In this document: positions 26,486-35,836 of the stretch, piece after piece
Position numbering within the stretch: position 1 is the stretch's first letter
Layout: each line of letters opens with the position of its first letter
DNA from: a bacterium
GTDB lineage: Bacteria > Vulcanimicrobiota > Vulcanimicrobiia > Vulcanimicrobiales > Vulcanimicrobiaceae
NCBI GenBank assembly: GCA_021790935.1
Contig: JAJYFL010000003.1
Coordinates: forward strand, 1-42,500
Length of the DNA: 42,500 nt
Reading direction: 5' to 3'
Position numbers and translations under genes: made by a program
Notes under the pieces: model-generated
Told to the model about the DNA's origin: nothing
Databases searched by the model: none
What the model saw: the letters and a program-made list of their open reading frames with translations, nothing else

Positions 26486-28171
26486 GTGATCAAGCACGAC
26501 GTAGTCGTCATAGGCGGCGGCTTGGCCGGTATGCGTGCTGCCGTCGAAGCGGCCGAGCGCGGAGCCGACGTGGCCATCGTCAGCAAGATGCACCCAGTGC
26601 GCAGCCATTCGGGTGCGGCGCAGGGCGGCATCAACGCCGCCCTCGGCAACCGCGAGGACGACGCGCCTGAGAATCACGCCTTCGACACCGCGAAGGGCTC
26701 CGATTATCTCGGCGATCAGGACGCCATCGAGGCGATGTGCGAGGACGCCCCGCATCAGGTGATCTGGCTCGAACACCGCGGCTGCATCTTCTCGCGCTTG
26801 CCCGACGGGCGCATCGCGCAACGGCCGTTCGGCGGGGCCGGTACGCCGCGCACGTGCTACTCGGCCGACGTCACCGGCCTCGTGATGCTGCATACCCTCT
26901 GGGAGCAGCTCGAACGCTTCAACGTCAAGGTTTACGAAGAATACTTCTGCACGGCGCTCTGCGTCGAGGACGGCGTTGGAACCGGCGTCGTGGCATACAA
27001 CATGCGTAACGGCGATCTCGAACTGATCGTCGCCAAAGCAACGATCTTCGCAACCGGCGGCGCGGGGCGCATGTATCTGAAAACCACCAATGCCTACGCC
27101 TCGACGGCCGACGGAATGAGCATAGCGTTCAAGGCCGGCATCCCGCTGATGGATATGGAGTTTCTCCAGTTCCACCCCACGACGCTCAAAGAGAACGGCG
27201 TGCTGATGACCGAAGGTGCGCGTGGCGAGGGTGCCTACCTGCTCAATTCGCTGGGCGAACGCTTCATGTTCAAGTACGCGCCGAACAAAGGCGAGCTCGC
27301 CTCGCGCGACGTCGTCTCGCGGGCAGAGTGGACCGAGATCCTCGAAGGCCGCGGCGTCGACGGCTGCGTGCTGCTCGACATGCGCCATCTCGGCCGCGAG
27401 AAGATCCTCGAGCGCCTCCCGCAGATTCGCGAACTCGCGCTCGACGCAACCGGCAAAGACGCGCTCGATTCGCCGATACCGATCCTTCCGGGCGCGCACT
27501 ACACCATGGGCGGCATCGAGACCGACAAATGGGGCTGCACGCGGGTTCCCGGCGTCTACGCCGCTGGGGAAGCCGCCTGCGTGAGCGTCCACGGCTCTAA
27601 CCGTTTGGGCGGGAACTCGCTGCTCGATACGATCGTCTTCGGCGCCCGCGCCGCCAAGCACGCCGTCGAATATATAGCAACGACCGGCGAACCCAAACCG
27701 TCCGAACGCACGCTCAAACAAGAGCGCGATAGGATCGCGGCGCTGCTCTCTCGCTCGAGCGGTACGCGCGCGCCGAAGCTCCGCGACGAGATGAATCGGG
27801 CGATGTCGGAGAACGTCTTCATCTTTCGCGACGGGGCGGGCCTGCAGAAAGCGGTCGATCGCCTGCGCGAGGTTCGCCAAGCCTTCGACCGGGAAGCCTA
27901 CGTCATGGACAAGTCGAAGACGTTTAATACCGATCTGGTCGGTACGCTGGAGACGGATTTTCTCATCGACGCCGCACAGTGTGTCGCGGCGGGGGCCCTG
28001 GCCCGCACCGAGTCGCGCGGGGCGCAAGCACGCACGGACTACCCGGATCGCGACGACGTCAACTGGATCAAACACACGCTGGCGTGGCGAAACGACGGCA
28101 ACGACCCGCGCCTGGATTACTCGCGCAAAGTCACCATAACGAAGTGGGAGCCGCAGGTGAGAACGTACTAA
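26486..28171 (+). CDS. sdhA: Succinate dehydrogenase/fumarate reductase flavoprotein subunit
   Basis: 561 aa, GTG start with GAGAGG upstream. FAD-binding Rossmann motif [14 protein letters not shown]; the covalent FAD histidine is H41 in [10 protein letters not shown]. Substrate-site segments [10 protein letters not shown], the catalytic-arginine region ([19 protein letters not shown]) and the HYTMGG motif are present, as is [11 protein letters not shown] near the end of the core. It oxidises succinate or reduces fumarate at the membrane surface. It is followed by sdhB with TAATG overlap and then a CCG-domain gene, so it belongs to the anchor type without classical SdhC/D. Confidence 0.95.
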   Translation: MIKHDVVVIGGGLAGMRAAVEAAERGADVAIVSKMHPVRSHSGAAQGGINAALGNREDDAPENHAFDTAKGSDYLGDQDAIEAMCEDAPHQVIWLEHRGCIFSRLPDGRIAQRPFGGAGTPRTCYSADVTGLVMLHTLWEQLERFNVKVYEEYFCTALCVEDGVGTGVVAYNMRNGDLELIVAKATIFATGGAGRMYLKTTNAYASTADGMSIAFKAGIPLMDMEFLQFHPTTLKENGVLMTEGARGEGAYLLNSLGERFMFKYAPNKGELASRDVVSRAEWTEILEGRGVDGCVLLDMRHLGREKILERLPQIRELALDATGKDALDSPIPILPGAHYTMGGIETDKWGCTRVPGVYAAGEAACVSVHGSNRLGGNSLLDTIVFGARAAKHAVEYIATTGEPKPSERTLKQERDRIAALLSRSSGTRAPKLRDEMNRAMSENVFIFRDGAGLQKAVDRLREVRQAFDREAYVMDKSKTFNTDLVGTLETDFLIDAAQCVAAGALARTESRGAQARTDYPDRDDVNWIKHTLAWRNDGNDPRLDYSRKVTITKWEPQVRTY

Positions 28172-29130
28172 TGGCAGAGATCAAACTCGATGTATTTCGC
28201 TACGACGAGGGCGTAGACGCGGTCCCGCACCGCGATCTCGTCACGGTCGACCTGCCCGAGACGACGACGGTCCTCGATGCCCTGGAGGCCGCAAAGGCCC
28301 AAGTCGACGGCTCGATCAGCTTCCGCCGCTCGTGCCGCTCCGCGATCTGCGGCTCCTGTTCGATGAACATCAACGGCGTAACGGCCCTTGCCTGCAAGAC
28401 GCCGTGCAACACGGTCACGAACGAGAACGGCACCATCTCGGTAGACCCGATGCCGAATTTCCAACCGATGAAGGATTTAGTCGTGCACATGGACCCGTTT
28501 TGGGACAAGTACACGCGTCTCAAGCCCTACCTTCAGCCGGCGGATCGCGACGGAGATCACGATCGCGAACGCCGCGTAAGCCCCGAAGACATGAAGAAAC
28601 TCGTCGACGTCGCCAACTGCATCATGTGTGCGACCTGCTACGCGCTCTGCCCCGTCGTCAGCGTCGACCCGGCCTTTGCCGGACCGGCTGCGATCGCTTA
28701 TGCCTACCGTTTCATCGAAGACGTCCGCGACGGCCAGCGCGACCAGCGCATCGCGCAGATCAGCGAAGACTACCTCTGGCTCTGCGCGCATTGCTACGCC
28801 TGTTCCTACTGTCCCAAACACGTCGACCCGCACGACCGCATCGTGGACGTGAAGCGGGCGGCCATAAAAGACCGCGTCATGATGAACGAGCGCGGCCCGC
28901 GTCACGCCATGGTCGTATCCAAGACCATCAAACAGACGGGCATGCTCGCCGAAACCGAGGTCATCCTGGGAACGGTTGGGCGTTTCAACATCGTCGGGTT
29001 GCTCAAGGCGGCGCCGCTCGGCCTGCGGATGGCCGCCAGGGGCAAGATGCCGCCGCCGTTCGTTAAGCCGATCCCCAAGGTCGACGAGGTTCGCACTATC
29101 TTTGAGTCGCTGGAGGTCCCCGTCAGCTGA
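28171..29130 (+). CDS. sdhB: Succinate dehydrogenase/fumarate reductase iron-sulfur subunit
   Basis: 319 aa. Plant-ferredoxin-type [2Fe-2S] ligands are C55, C60, C63 and C75. A [4Fe-4S] motif C-x2-C-x2-C-x3-CP is at 150-160. The third motif, CAHCYACSYCP at 205-215, has four cysteines spaced x2-x2-x2. Classical SdhB proteins have three ligands here ([3Fe-4S]), and the CCG-type enzymes usually have x2-x2-x3, so the spacing is unusual. The C-terminal 100 residues are longer than in classical SdhB. The subunit passes electrons from FAD to the third subunit. Overlaps the next gene by TGATG. Confidence 0.93.
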   Translation: MAEIKLDVFRYDEGVDAVPHRDLVTVDLPETTTVLDALEAAKAQVDGSISFRRSCRSAICGSCSMNINGVTALACKTPCNTVTNENGTISVDPMPNFQPMKDLVVHMDPFWDKYTRLKPYLQPADRDGDHDRERRVSPEDMKKLVDVANCIMCATCYALCPVVSVDPAFAGPAAIAYAYRFIEDVRDGQRDQRIAQISEDYLWLCAHCYACSYCPKHVDPHDRIVDVKRAAIKDRVMMNERGPRHAMVVSKTIKQTGMLAETEVILGTVGRFNIVGLLKAAPLGLRMAARGKMPPPFVKPIPKVDEVRTIFESLEVPVS

Positions 29131-30077
29131 TGACTACGCTACTACCGGAAAACCGAGCGGTCGATTCGCACGCCCGCAGTAAATCGGCGGAGATGCGAAA
29201 ATACGGCTTTTTCCCGGGTTGCGTCGCCAAAGAGTCCTGCAAGGAACTCTTTAATTCGACGATGCTGTTAGCGGATGCGCTCGGCATCGAATTGGTCGAA
29301 CTTACCGCCGCGTCGTGCTGCGGCGCGTCCGTCGTCAACGACACCAACCGCGACATCGCCCGCGTGCTCAACGCGCGCACGTACGCGCAAGCCGAGGCGT
29401 TAGGCTTGGACGACGTGATCACGATCTGCTCCACATGCACCGGGCACATGCGCGCCGCCAACAAAGAGCTGCTCGGGAGTCCGGAGCAGCTGGGCCAGGC
29501 CAACGCGATCCTGGGGAAGTTCGGCGCCGCCTACAACGGTACGGTACGCGTGCGTCATCTTCTTTGGCTGCTCATCGACGACATCGGCCTCGACAATCTG
29601 CGCAAGATGGTCGTCCGGCCGCTCAACGGCCTTAAAGTCGCTCCTTTCTACGGCTGCCATATCATCCGTCCGGAGAGCGTGAACGGTTGGGAATCCGCTC
29701 GCAACCCCCATTCTTTGGAAGACGTGATCGCAGCAATCGGCGGCGAGCCGGTCGATTACGCAGGCAAGACGCGTTGCTGCGGTTTCCACATCCAACTAGA
29801 GAAGGAAAACGTCGCCGCCAACATGGTCGGGCAGAATATGCGTATGGCGAAGGATCACGGCGCCGAAGCGGTGATAACGCCTTGCCCGCTCTGTCATCTG
29901 GCGCTCGACGGCTATCAGCAGGACGCTGCGGCTCGCTGGGGGCGTACGGACCTGCCGACCTTCCATCTGCCCCAACTCGTCGCGTTTGCGCTCGGGGTGC
30001 CGACCGATCGGCTGGGGCTTAATAAGCACCTGATCGACCCGCGCACCATTATGGTCGAACGCGACCTGATCTCGTGA
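29130..30077 (+). CDS. CCG-domain (HdrB/SdhE-like) third subunit of succinate dehydrogenase
   Basis: 315 aa with two cysteine-rich CCG domains: FFPGC followed by SCCGASVVND and ICSTCTGH, then FYGCH followed by RCCGFHIQLE and TPCPLCH. This is the arrangement of heterodisulfide reductase subunit B and of the third subunit of type E succinate dehydrogenases and methylmenaquinol:fumarate reductases. It replaces the haem-bearing membrane anchors SdhC/SdhD and is thought to sit on the membrane and pass electrons to quinone. No membrane helix is visible. Translational overlap with sdhB supports a single complex. Confidence 0.9.
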   Translation: MTTLLPENRAVDSHARSKSAEMRKYGFFPGCVAKESCKELFNSTMLLADALGIELVELTAASCCGASVVNDTNRDIARVLNARTYAQAEALGLDDVITICSTCTGHMRAANKELLGSPEQLGQANAILGKFGAAYNGTVRVRHLLWLLIDDIGLDNLRKMVVRPLNGLKVAPFYGCHIIRPESVNGWESARNPHSLEDVIAAIGGEPVDYAGKTRCCGFHIQLEKENVAANMVGQNMRMAKDHGAEAVITPCPLCHLALDGYQQDAAARWGRTDLPTFHLPQLVAFALGVPTDRLGLNKHLIDPRTIMVERDLIS

Positions 30078-30094
30078 GAATGGCGCATCCGCGC

Positions 30095-30113
30095 TGCGCG
30101 CTACGCGCATTTT
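30095..30113 (+). terminator. Possible terminator of the sdh operon
   Basis: TGCGCG (30095-30100) pairs with CGCGCA (30104-30109) around CTA, followed by a four-base T run. It lies 17 nt past the CCG-subunit stop. The stem is short, so it may be weak. Confidence 0.45.
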
Positions 30114-30154
30114 CATCCGCTTCCATGTAGCCCTCAAGGGCCACGCATGGGTTA

Positions 30155-30403
30155 TTAAGAGGTGAGGGCTGCGGCGACATCCGCCAGGTACGTCGTCTCC
30201 TCGATCTTCACGCGCACGGATTCCACGCTCCGGGGCTCGATGAGGCGCTCCTCGCCATCAAAGGCGCGCAGTATCTCACCGCGGCCGAGCATATCGAGCA
30301 TCCACTCACGCGTCGCGTAGGCCATCTCCGCTTGGTTGAAGACCTCCGTGATCTCGGCCCCGTCAACGAGCCGGATCGTAAGCTCTGCAGGAAACCGACG
30401 CAT
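30155..30403 (-). CDS. Small protein of unknown function
   Basis: 82 aa from the ATG at 30403, which has GGAGGA seven bases upstream, an excellent ribosome site. An in-frame ATG 63 nt earlier lacks one. The sequence alternates short strands and a helix (FPAELTIRLVDGAEITEVF, QAEMAYATREWMLDML, EERLIEPRSVESVRVKIEE), suggesting a small alpha/beta protein of regulatory kind. No known family recognised. It converges on the sdh operon and diverges from the aldehyde-dehydrogenase gene. Confidence 0.6.
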   Translation of the reverse strand: MRRFPAELTIRLVDGAEITEVFNQAEMAYATREWMLDMLGRGEILRAFDGEERLIEPRSVESVRVKIEETTYLADVAAALTS

Positions 30404-30496
30404 CGCTCGCTCCTCCGAATGTAGGCTCCGCAAGAGCATCTTCCACCGAATATTGGATGGTGTCAAGCGCTTTTATGGCCCTCTACGAGCCTGGAA

Positions 30497-30533
30497 AAAA
30501 AGCCGTCCTCGCTGCGTTGGAGGGCGGCTTTTT
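30497..30533. terminator. Bidirectional intrinsic terminator between divergent genes
   Basis: AAAAAGCCGTCCTC (30497-30510) pairs with GAGGGCGGCTTTTT (30520-30533) with one G-T mismatch and a 9-nt loop, flanked by A and T runs, so it works in both directions. It is placed between the divergent starts at 30403 and about 30643. There it can only stop a leader or a small RNA, not a known gene. Confidence 0.75.
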
Positions 30534-30642
30534 GGCGTTTGCGGTTGTATCGCTTCTTCGATGCGTGAGCCCCGGCCGGGCGCAGATTCTTCGGCGGTCC
30601 CAGACGGGGCATGAGTCTGGCCTTGCGGCGCCGACGGTTCAT

Positions 30643-32412
30643 GTGGACCTCCCGCTCCAGGAAACCCGAGGGGCATCTGCCGGGTTGCGTGCGAATTGGC
30701 TGACTGTGGAGCATCTGGATCGCGACCTTGCCGTGCTGGCGGCCCGTAAGGACTCATGGGCCCAGCTCCCCATCGGCACGAAGCTCGAATATCTCTCGGC
30801 CGTGAGCCGGAATACCGCCGCTTTGGCCCGCAGTTGGGCGCTGGCCGCCGCCGATGCCAAGCATCTTTCCCACTCTTCGCCGCTCGTCGGCGAGGAGTGG
30901 ATCTCCGGCCCGTGGGCAACCCTCTACGCAATCAACCGGTATATCCGCACCCTCGAAGAGATCCGTCAGACCGGATCCCCACAACTGCCGCGCCATCGGG
31001 TGCGTGTGCGGCCGGGCGGCCAGGTCGTCGCAGACGTCTTCCCGGTCACGGTCTACGACCGTCTGCTCTTGAGCGGTATTCGCGCCGAGGTTTGGATGCA
31101 ACCGGACGTGACGCGCGACTCGCTCCCCCAGACGATGGGAACGGGTTACCGTGCGGCAGACCGCCACGGGCACCTCTGCCTGGTCCTCGGGGCCGGCAAC
31201 ATCTCCAGCATCGCGCCGCTCGACATCCTGTATAAGTTCGTCGCCGACGGCGCGGTCTGCATTCTCAAGATGAATCCCGTCAACGATTACCTCGGCCCGA
31301 TCTTCGAACGCGTCTTCGAGCCGTTCGTAACCGCCGGGTATCTGCGCTTCGCCTACGGCGGGAGCGAGATCGGGAGATACCTTTGCTCTCACGACCTCAT
31401 CGACGAGATCCACATTACCGGAAGCGACCGCACCCACGATGCGATCGTCTTTGGAAGCGGTCCGGATGCCGCCGAGCGCAAGCGCACCGGCAATCCCGTG
31501 CTGCGCAAGCCCATTACCAGCGAGCTCGGTAACGTCAGCCCAACGATCGTCGTGCCAGGACGGTGGAGCGATGCCGATCTCCGCTTTCAAGCCGAAAATA
31601 TCGCTACGCAAAAGATGCACAACGCCGGGTTCAATTGCATCGCATCTCAGGTACTGATCCTCCCGCGCGATTGGGACGGAACGCCGAAGCTGCTCGCAGC
31701 GCTCGCCCACGTCTTTCAGACCACGCCTGCACGCTACGCCTATTACCCCGGCGCCGCGGACCGTCAGCGCCGCCTGCGCGAGGGTCATCCGAACGCCGTC
31801 GAGTACGACGCCGCGGAGACCGGCGTCGTGCCGCGCACGCTCCTGCAGGTTGATGCCGACGATCCAAACGATCCGGCGCTGTGCACGGAAGCGTTCTGCA
31901 ACGTGCTGGCGTACGTCGAACTACCGGGCGACCCTGCGTCGTTCCTAGACGCCGCGGTGCAGTTTGCGAACGAGCGCCTATGGGGGACGCTCGGTGCGAA
32001 TCTGATCGTCCACCCCGCCACGCAAGCCGCCATGCCGGCCGCGATCGACCGCGCAATAGCAGCCTTGCGTTATGGTTGCGTCGCCGTAAATGCCTGGACC
32101 GGCGTGGGCTTTTTCATCACCGAAACACCGTGGGGCGCCTATCCGGGCCACTGCCTTGCCGACGTGGGAAGCGGTATCGGCGTGGTGCACAACGCGCATC
32201 TCTTCTCACGCAGCCAGAAGAGCGTGATCTACGCGCCCTTCGCGCCGTTCCCGCGCAGCGCCGTTTCGGGTCGTCCCTCGCTTCTTCCGCGGCCGCCGTG
32301 GTTTATCACCAACCGCATGCAGGCTGCGGTCGGCAAGGCGTTGTGCGAATTCGAAGCGCGCCCGTCGCCGCTTCGCGCGGCGGCCGTAGCGGCCCTAGCG
32401 CTGCGCGGTTAG
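30643..32412 (+). CDS. Aldehyde dehydrogenase-fold oxidoreductase
   Basis: About 589 aa from an in-frame GTG at 30643. The open frame extends to 30457 but passes through an intrinsic terminator, so the true start is probably after it; the exact codon is uncertain because no ribosome site stands out. The protein has the ALDH/acyl-CoA-reductase layout: LVLGAGNISSIAPLDILYKF (cofactor region), a Gly/Ser turn near ITGSD, ITSELGNVSPTIV, and the nucleophile region KMHNAGFNCIASQ with Cys at about 332. A C-terminal GCVAVNAWTGVGFF segment matches the family's late 'G.v.vN' part. Likely NAD(P)-dependent oxidation or reduction of an aldehyde or thioester; substrate unknown. It overlaps the VOC gene tail-to-tail by 18 nt. 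Confidence 0.75.
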   Translation: MDLPLQETRGASAGLRANWLTVEHLDRDLAVLAARKDSWAQLPIGTKLEYLSAVSRNTAALARSWALAAADAKHLSHSSPLVGEEWISGPWATLYAINRYIRTLEEIRQTGSPQLPRHRVRVRPGGQVVADVFPVTVYDRLLLSGIRAEVWMQPDVTRDSLPQTMGTGYRAADRHGHLCLVLGAGNISSIAPLDILYKFVADGAVCILKMNPVNDYLGPIFERVFEPFVTAGYLRFAYGGSEIGRYLCSHDLIDEIHITGSDRTHDAIVFGSGPDAAERKRTGNPVLRKPITSELGNVSPTIVVPGRWSDADLRFQAENIATQKMHNAGFNCIASQVLILPRDWDGTPKLLAALAHVFQTTPARYAYYPGAADRQRRLREGHPNAVEYDAAETGVVPRTLLQVDADDPNDPALCTEAFCNVLAYVELPGDPASFLDAAVQFANERLWGTLGANLIVHPATQAAMPAAIDRAIAALRYGCVAVNAWTGVGFFITETPWGAYPGHCLADVGSGIGVVHNAHLFSRSQKSVIYAPFAPFPRSAVSGRPSLLPRPPWFITNRMQAAVGKALCEFEARPSPLRAAAVAALALRG

Positions 32413-32790
32413 CGCGCCGTTTTGTACCGAGAGCTCCCAGCGATAGCCGTCCGGATCGTGAAACCAGAGTCCCATATGCGGCGACCCAGGGGCTTCGGGG
32501 CCGATCTCGTCGTTCGGATCCTCGATCTCTACGCCCCCGGCTTTCAGCTCCGCTAGCGCGGACCGCAGCCCACTCATATCTGCTACGTGGAAGGACATGT
32601 GCCCGAGCGTACGGGGCTCGGGGTCTCCACGGAAGAGCGCAATCGTCACCGAGTCGTTCGAGACGGCGATGCCGCCTTCGAAGCGAAAGATCTCGACCAC
32701 GTCGAAATGTTTGCTCCACCATCGCGCGCTCGCTTCCGGGTCCTGCACGGCCAAACCGAAGTGTCCGACCACGCCGAGTCTTACGCTCAC
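32395..32790 (-). CDS. VOC-family (glyoxalase/bleomycin resistance-type) protein
   Basis: 131 aa from GTG 32790, where the VOC fold begins (VGHFGLAVQDPEASARWWSKHF). Two beta-alpha-beta-beta-beta modules are seen: the first has H10 as likely metal ligand, the second begins LGHMSFHVADMSGLRSAL and ends GLWFHDPDGYRWELSV with the typical DPDG turn and Glu ligand. These enzymes are metal-dependent lyases, isomerases or dioxygenases, or binding proteins; no substrate can be assigned. It is 19 nt behind the S58 peptidase gene, likely the same transcript. Confidence 0.85.
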   Translation of the reverse strand: MSVRLGVVGHFGLAVQDPEASARWWSKHFDVVEIFRFEGGIAVSNDSVTIALFRGDPEPRTLGHMSFHVADMSGLRSALAELKAGGVEIEDPNDEIGPEAPGSPHMGLWFHDPDGYRWELSVQNGALTAQR

Positions 32791-32809
32791 CGGTGCGTCT
32801 CGAGGATGG

Positions 32810-33985
32810 TCATCGGAGCGCGCGTGTAGCGCGAAGCATGCGCATGACGCGCGCGACGGGTAAACCATAGACGGTCACGCCGTTCCGGCCGGTCATCGTC
32901 TTTGCGCTGAAGAGCGCATCGTAAATCGCAGCCTGCGTCGCCTCGGCCGTTGCCCGGTAGAGTGCGTCCAGCAGGCTTGCATTCTCGGTGACGTGGTTGC
33001 GGGGCGGAGCGATGCGAAAATCCCCCGTACGATCGTACACGTAGCCGGTGCTGAAGGCGAGGAAGAGATCGCCGCTCCCGACGTCCGAGGTAAGGCCCGT
33101 GCGGCCCATGCCGAGCCCGGCCCGCAAGGCGATCGCGTGCAACTGGCGAGAATCTACCGGCGCGTTCGTCGCGACGACGACAATGATGCTCCCGGAACGC
33201 ATCCGCCCGTGCAGCGGAAGGCGTTTGGGAAACGTCATCCGGTACTGCCCGCGGAGTCTCTCGCCCACGTGCACGCCGTCGACGGTCAGTTGATCCCGCG
33301 GCGCGCCGGTATTATCGTTGACGAGGACGCCGACGGTGTAACCGCCGAGCGCCTTCGGCAGCACGCGCGACGCCGAACCGATGCCGGCCTTGAAGCCGAA
33401 CGCCTTCATGCCGGTGCCGGCACCGACGCTGCCGCGTGCGAATTGGCCGGGCTTTACCGAGTCGAGGAGCCGCACGATGTCGTTCGGCGTAACGTAGCGC
33501 CCTGCTATATCGTCGAGCAACTGGTCGTCGCACTCGGCGACGACCGGGAGCGGAACGTCGTCGCGACGTCCCATCTCGGGATGATGCGCGATGTCCCAAC
33601 TCACCACGCCATCGTCCGCCAGGCCGACGTCCAGCGTATCCGTCAGCACGATCGGCTCCTCGAGGTAGCCCGATTCGTTGATCCAGTGCGTTCCGGTCAT
33701 CTCGCCGTTACCGTTGAACGTGAGGGCCGCAGCGGCCACTTTATGGTCCCACGGATCCGCATCGGGCAGGATCGCCGTCGCCCCGGTGCGGACGCTCGTG
33801 CCTTCGATCTTCGTCAGATTCGCTACCTCGACGCCCGGTACGTCGGTGATCCCATCGAGCGGTCCGGTGGGGTAGGCACCAAAGCGAAACGGAATGGCCG
33901 CCGACGCATGCGGAGCGGCAAAGCAGGACGGGCCGCAGAGCAGCACGGCCGCCAAAATGGCCTTGAAACGTGGTGATGCGCGCAT
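32810..33985 (-). CDS. P1/S58 family (DmpA-type) peptidase, exported
   Basis: 391 aa from ATG 33985. An N-terminal hydrophobic stretch (FKAILAAVLLCGPSCFAA) with a nearby Ala-rich site suggests Sec export, whereas many DmpA relatives are cytoplasmic. The mature part starts GITDVPGVEVANLT, typical of the family, and contains RGSVGAGTGM: self-cleavage before the serine would create the N-terminal nucleophile of the small subunit. GLTSDVGSGDLFLAFSTG is also conserved. These enzymes cleave N-terminal residues or D-/beta-amino acid peptides. It lies between a HAD phosphatase and the VOC gene on the same strand. Confidence 0.9.
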   Translation of the reverse strand: MRASPRFKAILAAVLLCGPSCFAAPHASAAIPFRFGAYPTGPLDGITDVPGVEVANLTKIEGTSVRTGATAILPDADPWDHKVAAAALTFNGNGEMTGTHWINESGYLEEPIVLTDTLDVGLADDGVVSWDIAHHPEMGRRDDVPLPVVAECDDQLLDDIAGRYVTPNDIVRLLDSVKPGQFARGSVGAGTGMKAFGFKAGIGSASRVLPKALGGYTVGVLVNDNTGAPRDQLTVDGVHVGERLRGQYRMTFPKRLPLHGRMRSGSIIVVVATNAPVDSRQLHAIALRAGLGMGRTGLTSDVGSGDLFLAFSTGYVYDRTGDFRIAPPRNHVTENASLLDALYRATAEATQAAIYDALFSAKTMTGRNGVTVYGLPVARVMRMLRATRALR

Positions 33986-34066
33986 AGCGCTCTTGATTGT
34001 ACCGTCCGCACTACATGCCTGCCAACAGACGTTCCGGCCGCTTCCCCTACCGGGCAAGCAGCGCAC

Positions 34067-34525
34067 CTACGACACGATGATCCTTTCGCCGGCGCCGAGC
34101 CTGAAATGCAAGTCCTCGAGCCGATCTACGACGCTCGCGCCATGCGGAAACGCCCGCGAATGCCCGTTGGCGACGGCGACGACGCGCATGCCGGCCGCCG
34201 TTGCCGATAAAACGCCCGGCGTGCTGTCCTCGACGACCAAGCACGTCGCTGGCCGTGCGCCTAAGAGCCGTGCGGCCAGCAGATAACCGTCGGGCGCAGG
34301 TTTGTTCGCCCGGATGTCATCCGAGGTCACGAGCACCGCGGGGGCCGGTAAGGCGGCGCGTGCGAGAAGCACCTCGGCCAGCGCTCGCGGAGCCGACGTG
34401 ACGATCGCCCAGCGCCCAGCCGGCAGGCCTGCCAAGAGCTCGGCCGCGCCGCTCACGGCCTCACCTGCGCTATCCACCAGCGTTCCGAAGAGATCGAACA
34501 GAACGGCATCGCATGCTTCGTTCAT
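34067..34525 (-). CDS. HAD-superfamily hydrolase (beta-phosphoglucomutase/phosphatase-like)
   Basis: 152 aa. Motif I FDLFGTLVDS has F where most relatives have D at the second catalytic position, as in haloacid-dehalogenase-type members (DxFGT). Motif II is VTSAPRA, motif III uses the lysine in KPAPDGYLLAARLLG, and motif IV is VEDSTPGVLSA. Only a very small cap is present between motifs I and II, so the protein is shorter than usual (about 200-220 aa). I start at ATG 34525, since an ATG at 34585 would overlap the divergent phosphofructokinase gene. Substrate unknown. Confidence 0.82.
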   Translation of the reverse strand: MNEACDAVLFDLFGTLVDSAGEAVSGAAELLAGLPAGRWAIVTSAPRALAEVLLARAALPAPAVLVTSDDIRANKPAPDGYLLAARLLGARPATCLVVEDSTPGVLSATAAGMRVVAVANGHSRAFPHGASVVDRLEDLHFRLGAGERIIVS

Positions 34526-34583
34526 GCGGCGCGCATTCGCGTTCCCGAATGAGTTGCCTTGCGTCGCATCGTAAGAAACGCAC

Positions 34584-35834
34584 ATGAAGCCAGCCACACT
34601 CGCGATCTTGGTTGGCGGAGGCCCGGCTCCCGGTATAAACGGGGTCATCGCATCCGCCGCTATCGAAGCAATCAACTCCGGCCTGCGCGTGCTGGGAATC
34701 TACGATGGGTACCATCACCTCTCGAAAGGCGACAGCTCGCACGTCGTCGAGCTCGATATCGAAGCGGTCGCCCGGATTCACACGACCGGCGGCTCCATCT
34801 TACGTACCTCTCGCACGAACCCGGCAAAGGATCCGGCGACGCTTCAACGGTGCGTCGGCGCTCTGGACGCGCTCGGCATCTCGTACGTCATAGCGATCGG
34901 AGGCGACGACACGACCTACGGCGCGACCAGGATCGCACAGCTGACGCGCGGCCGGATCGGTGTGGCCACCGTTCCAAAGACGATCGACAACGATCTTCCG
35001 CTGCCGGACAACGCTCCTACCTTTGGGTTCGAAACCGCTCGCTCTGTCGGCACGAACATCATCGAAAGTTTGATGGAAGATGCGCGCACCACCGCGCGAT
35101 GGTATCTCGTGGTCAGCATGGGCAGAAAGTCCGGCGCCCTGGCACTCGGTATGTGCAAAGCCGCCGGCGCTACGCTGGCGGTCATCCCCGAGGAATTTCC
35201 CGGTGCCACCCTCGACCTTGAAACGGTCGTCGACACCATCGTCGGCGCGATCGTCAAACGCAAGACGACGGGCCACGACCACGGGGTCGCAATTGTCGCC
35301 GAAGGCATCGTCGAACGGCTCTCGGGCGACAAACTGGCGGCGCTCGAGAGCGTCGCGCGTGACGCCTACGGTCACGTGCGCCTTGCCGACGTACCTATCG
35401 GGACGCTGCTTCGCGAAGAGGTCCGCAAACGGCTCGATGCGCTGGGCGTAGAGATGACCGTCGTCACCAAGGACATAGGCTACGAACTGCGCTGCGCCAA
35501 GCCGGTTCCATTCGACGTCGAATACACGCGTACGCTGGGTTACGGCGCCGTTCGGTATCTGCTCGGTGGGGGCAGCGGTGCGTTGATCGCGCTCTCCGGC
35601 GGGCGCGTCGTTCCCGTCGAACTCGAGTCGCTACAGGATGCTGCGACCGGGCGCGTGCGCGTGCGCATGGTGGACGTTACGACCGAGTCGTACGAGGTCG
35701 CACGCAAGTATATGATTCGCCTCGAGCCCGAGGACCTAACGGAGCCGACCATCGCGCGCCTCGCGGCTCAGACGAACCTCACCCCAGCCGGCTTTGGCGA
35801 GGCGTTTAAGCGAATCGCCGAAAAGCCGCGGTAG
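34584..35834 (+). CDS. pfp: 6-phosphofructokinase, PPi-dependent type
   Basis: 416 aa. GGGPAPGINGVI at the start, GGDDTTYGA near residue 112-120 and PKTIDND near 132-138. The Asp after GGD and the Lys before TIDND are the residues that distinguish pyrophosphate-using enzymes from ATP-using ones (Gly at both places in E. coli PfkA). MGRKSGALALG is the fructose-6-phosphate segment. Length exceeds bacterial PfkA (about 320 aa) and fits the longer PPi-type group. The reaction is reversible and can serve glycolysis and gluconeogenesis. It is followed after 2 nt by selO. Confidence 0.9.
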   Translation: MKPATLAILVGGGPAPGINGVIASAAIEAINSGLRVLGIYDGYHHLSKGDSSHVVELDIEAVARIHTTGGSILRTSRTNPAKDPATLQRCVGALDALGISYVIAIGGDDTTYGATRIAQLTRGRIGVATVPKTIDNDLPLPDNAPTFGFETARSVGTNIIESLMEDARTTARWYLVVSMGRKSGALALGMCKAAGATLAVIPEEFPGATLDLETVVDTIVGAIVKRKTTGHDHGVAIVAEGIVERLSGDKLAALESVARDAYGHVRLADVPIGTLLREEVRKRLDALGVEMTVVTKDIGYELRCAKPVPFDVEYTRTLGYGAVRYLLGGGSGALIALSGGRVVPVELESLQDAATGRVRVRMVDVTTESYEVARKYMIRLEPEDLTEPTIARLAAQTNLTPAGFGEAFKRIAEKPR

Positions 35835-35836
35835 CC

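Noticed and set aside
26462-28075. 537-codon minus-strand frame opposite sdhA
   Set aside because: Shadow; sdhA motifs on the plus strand are decisive.
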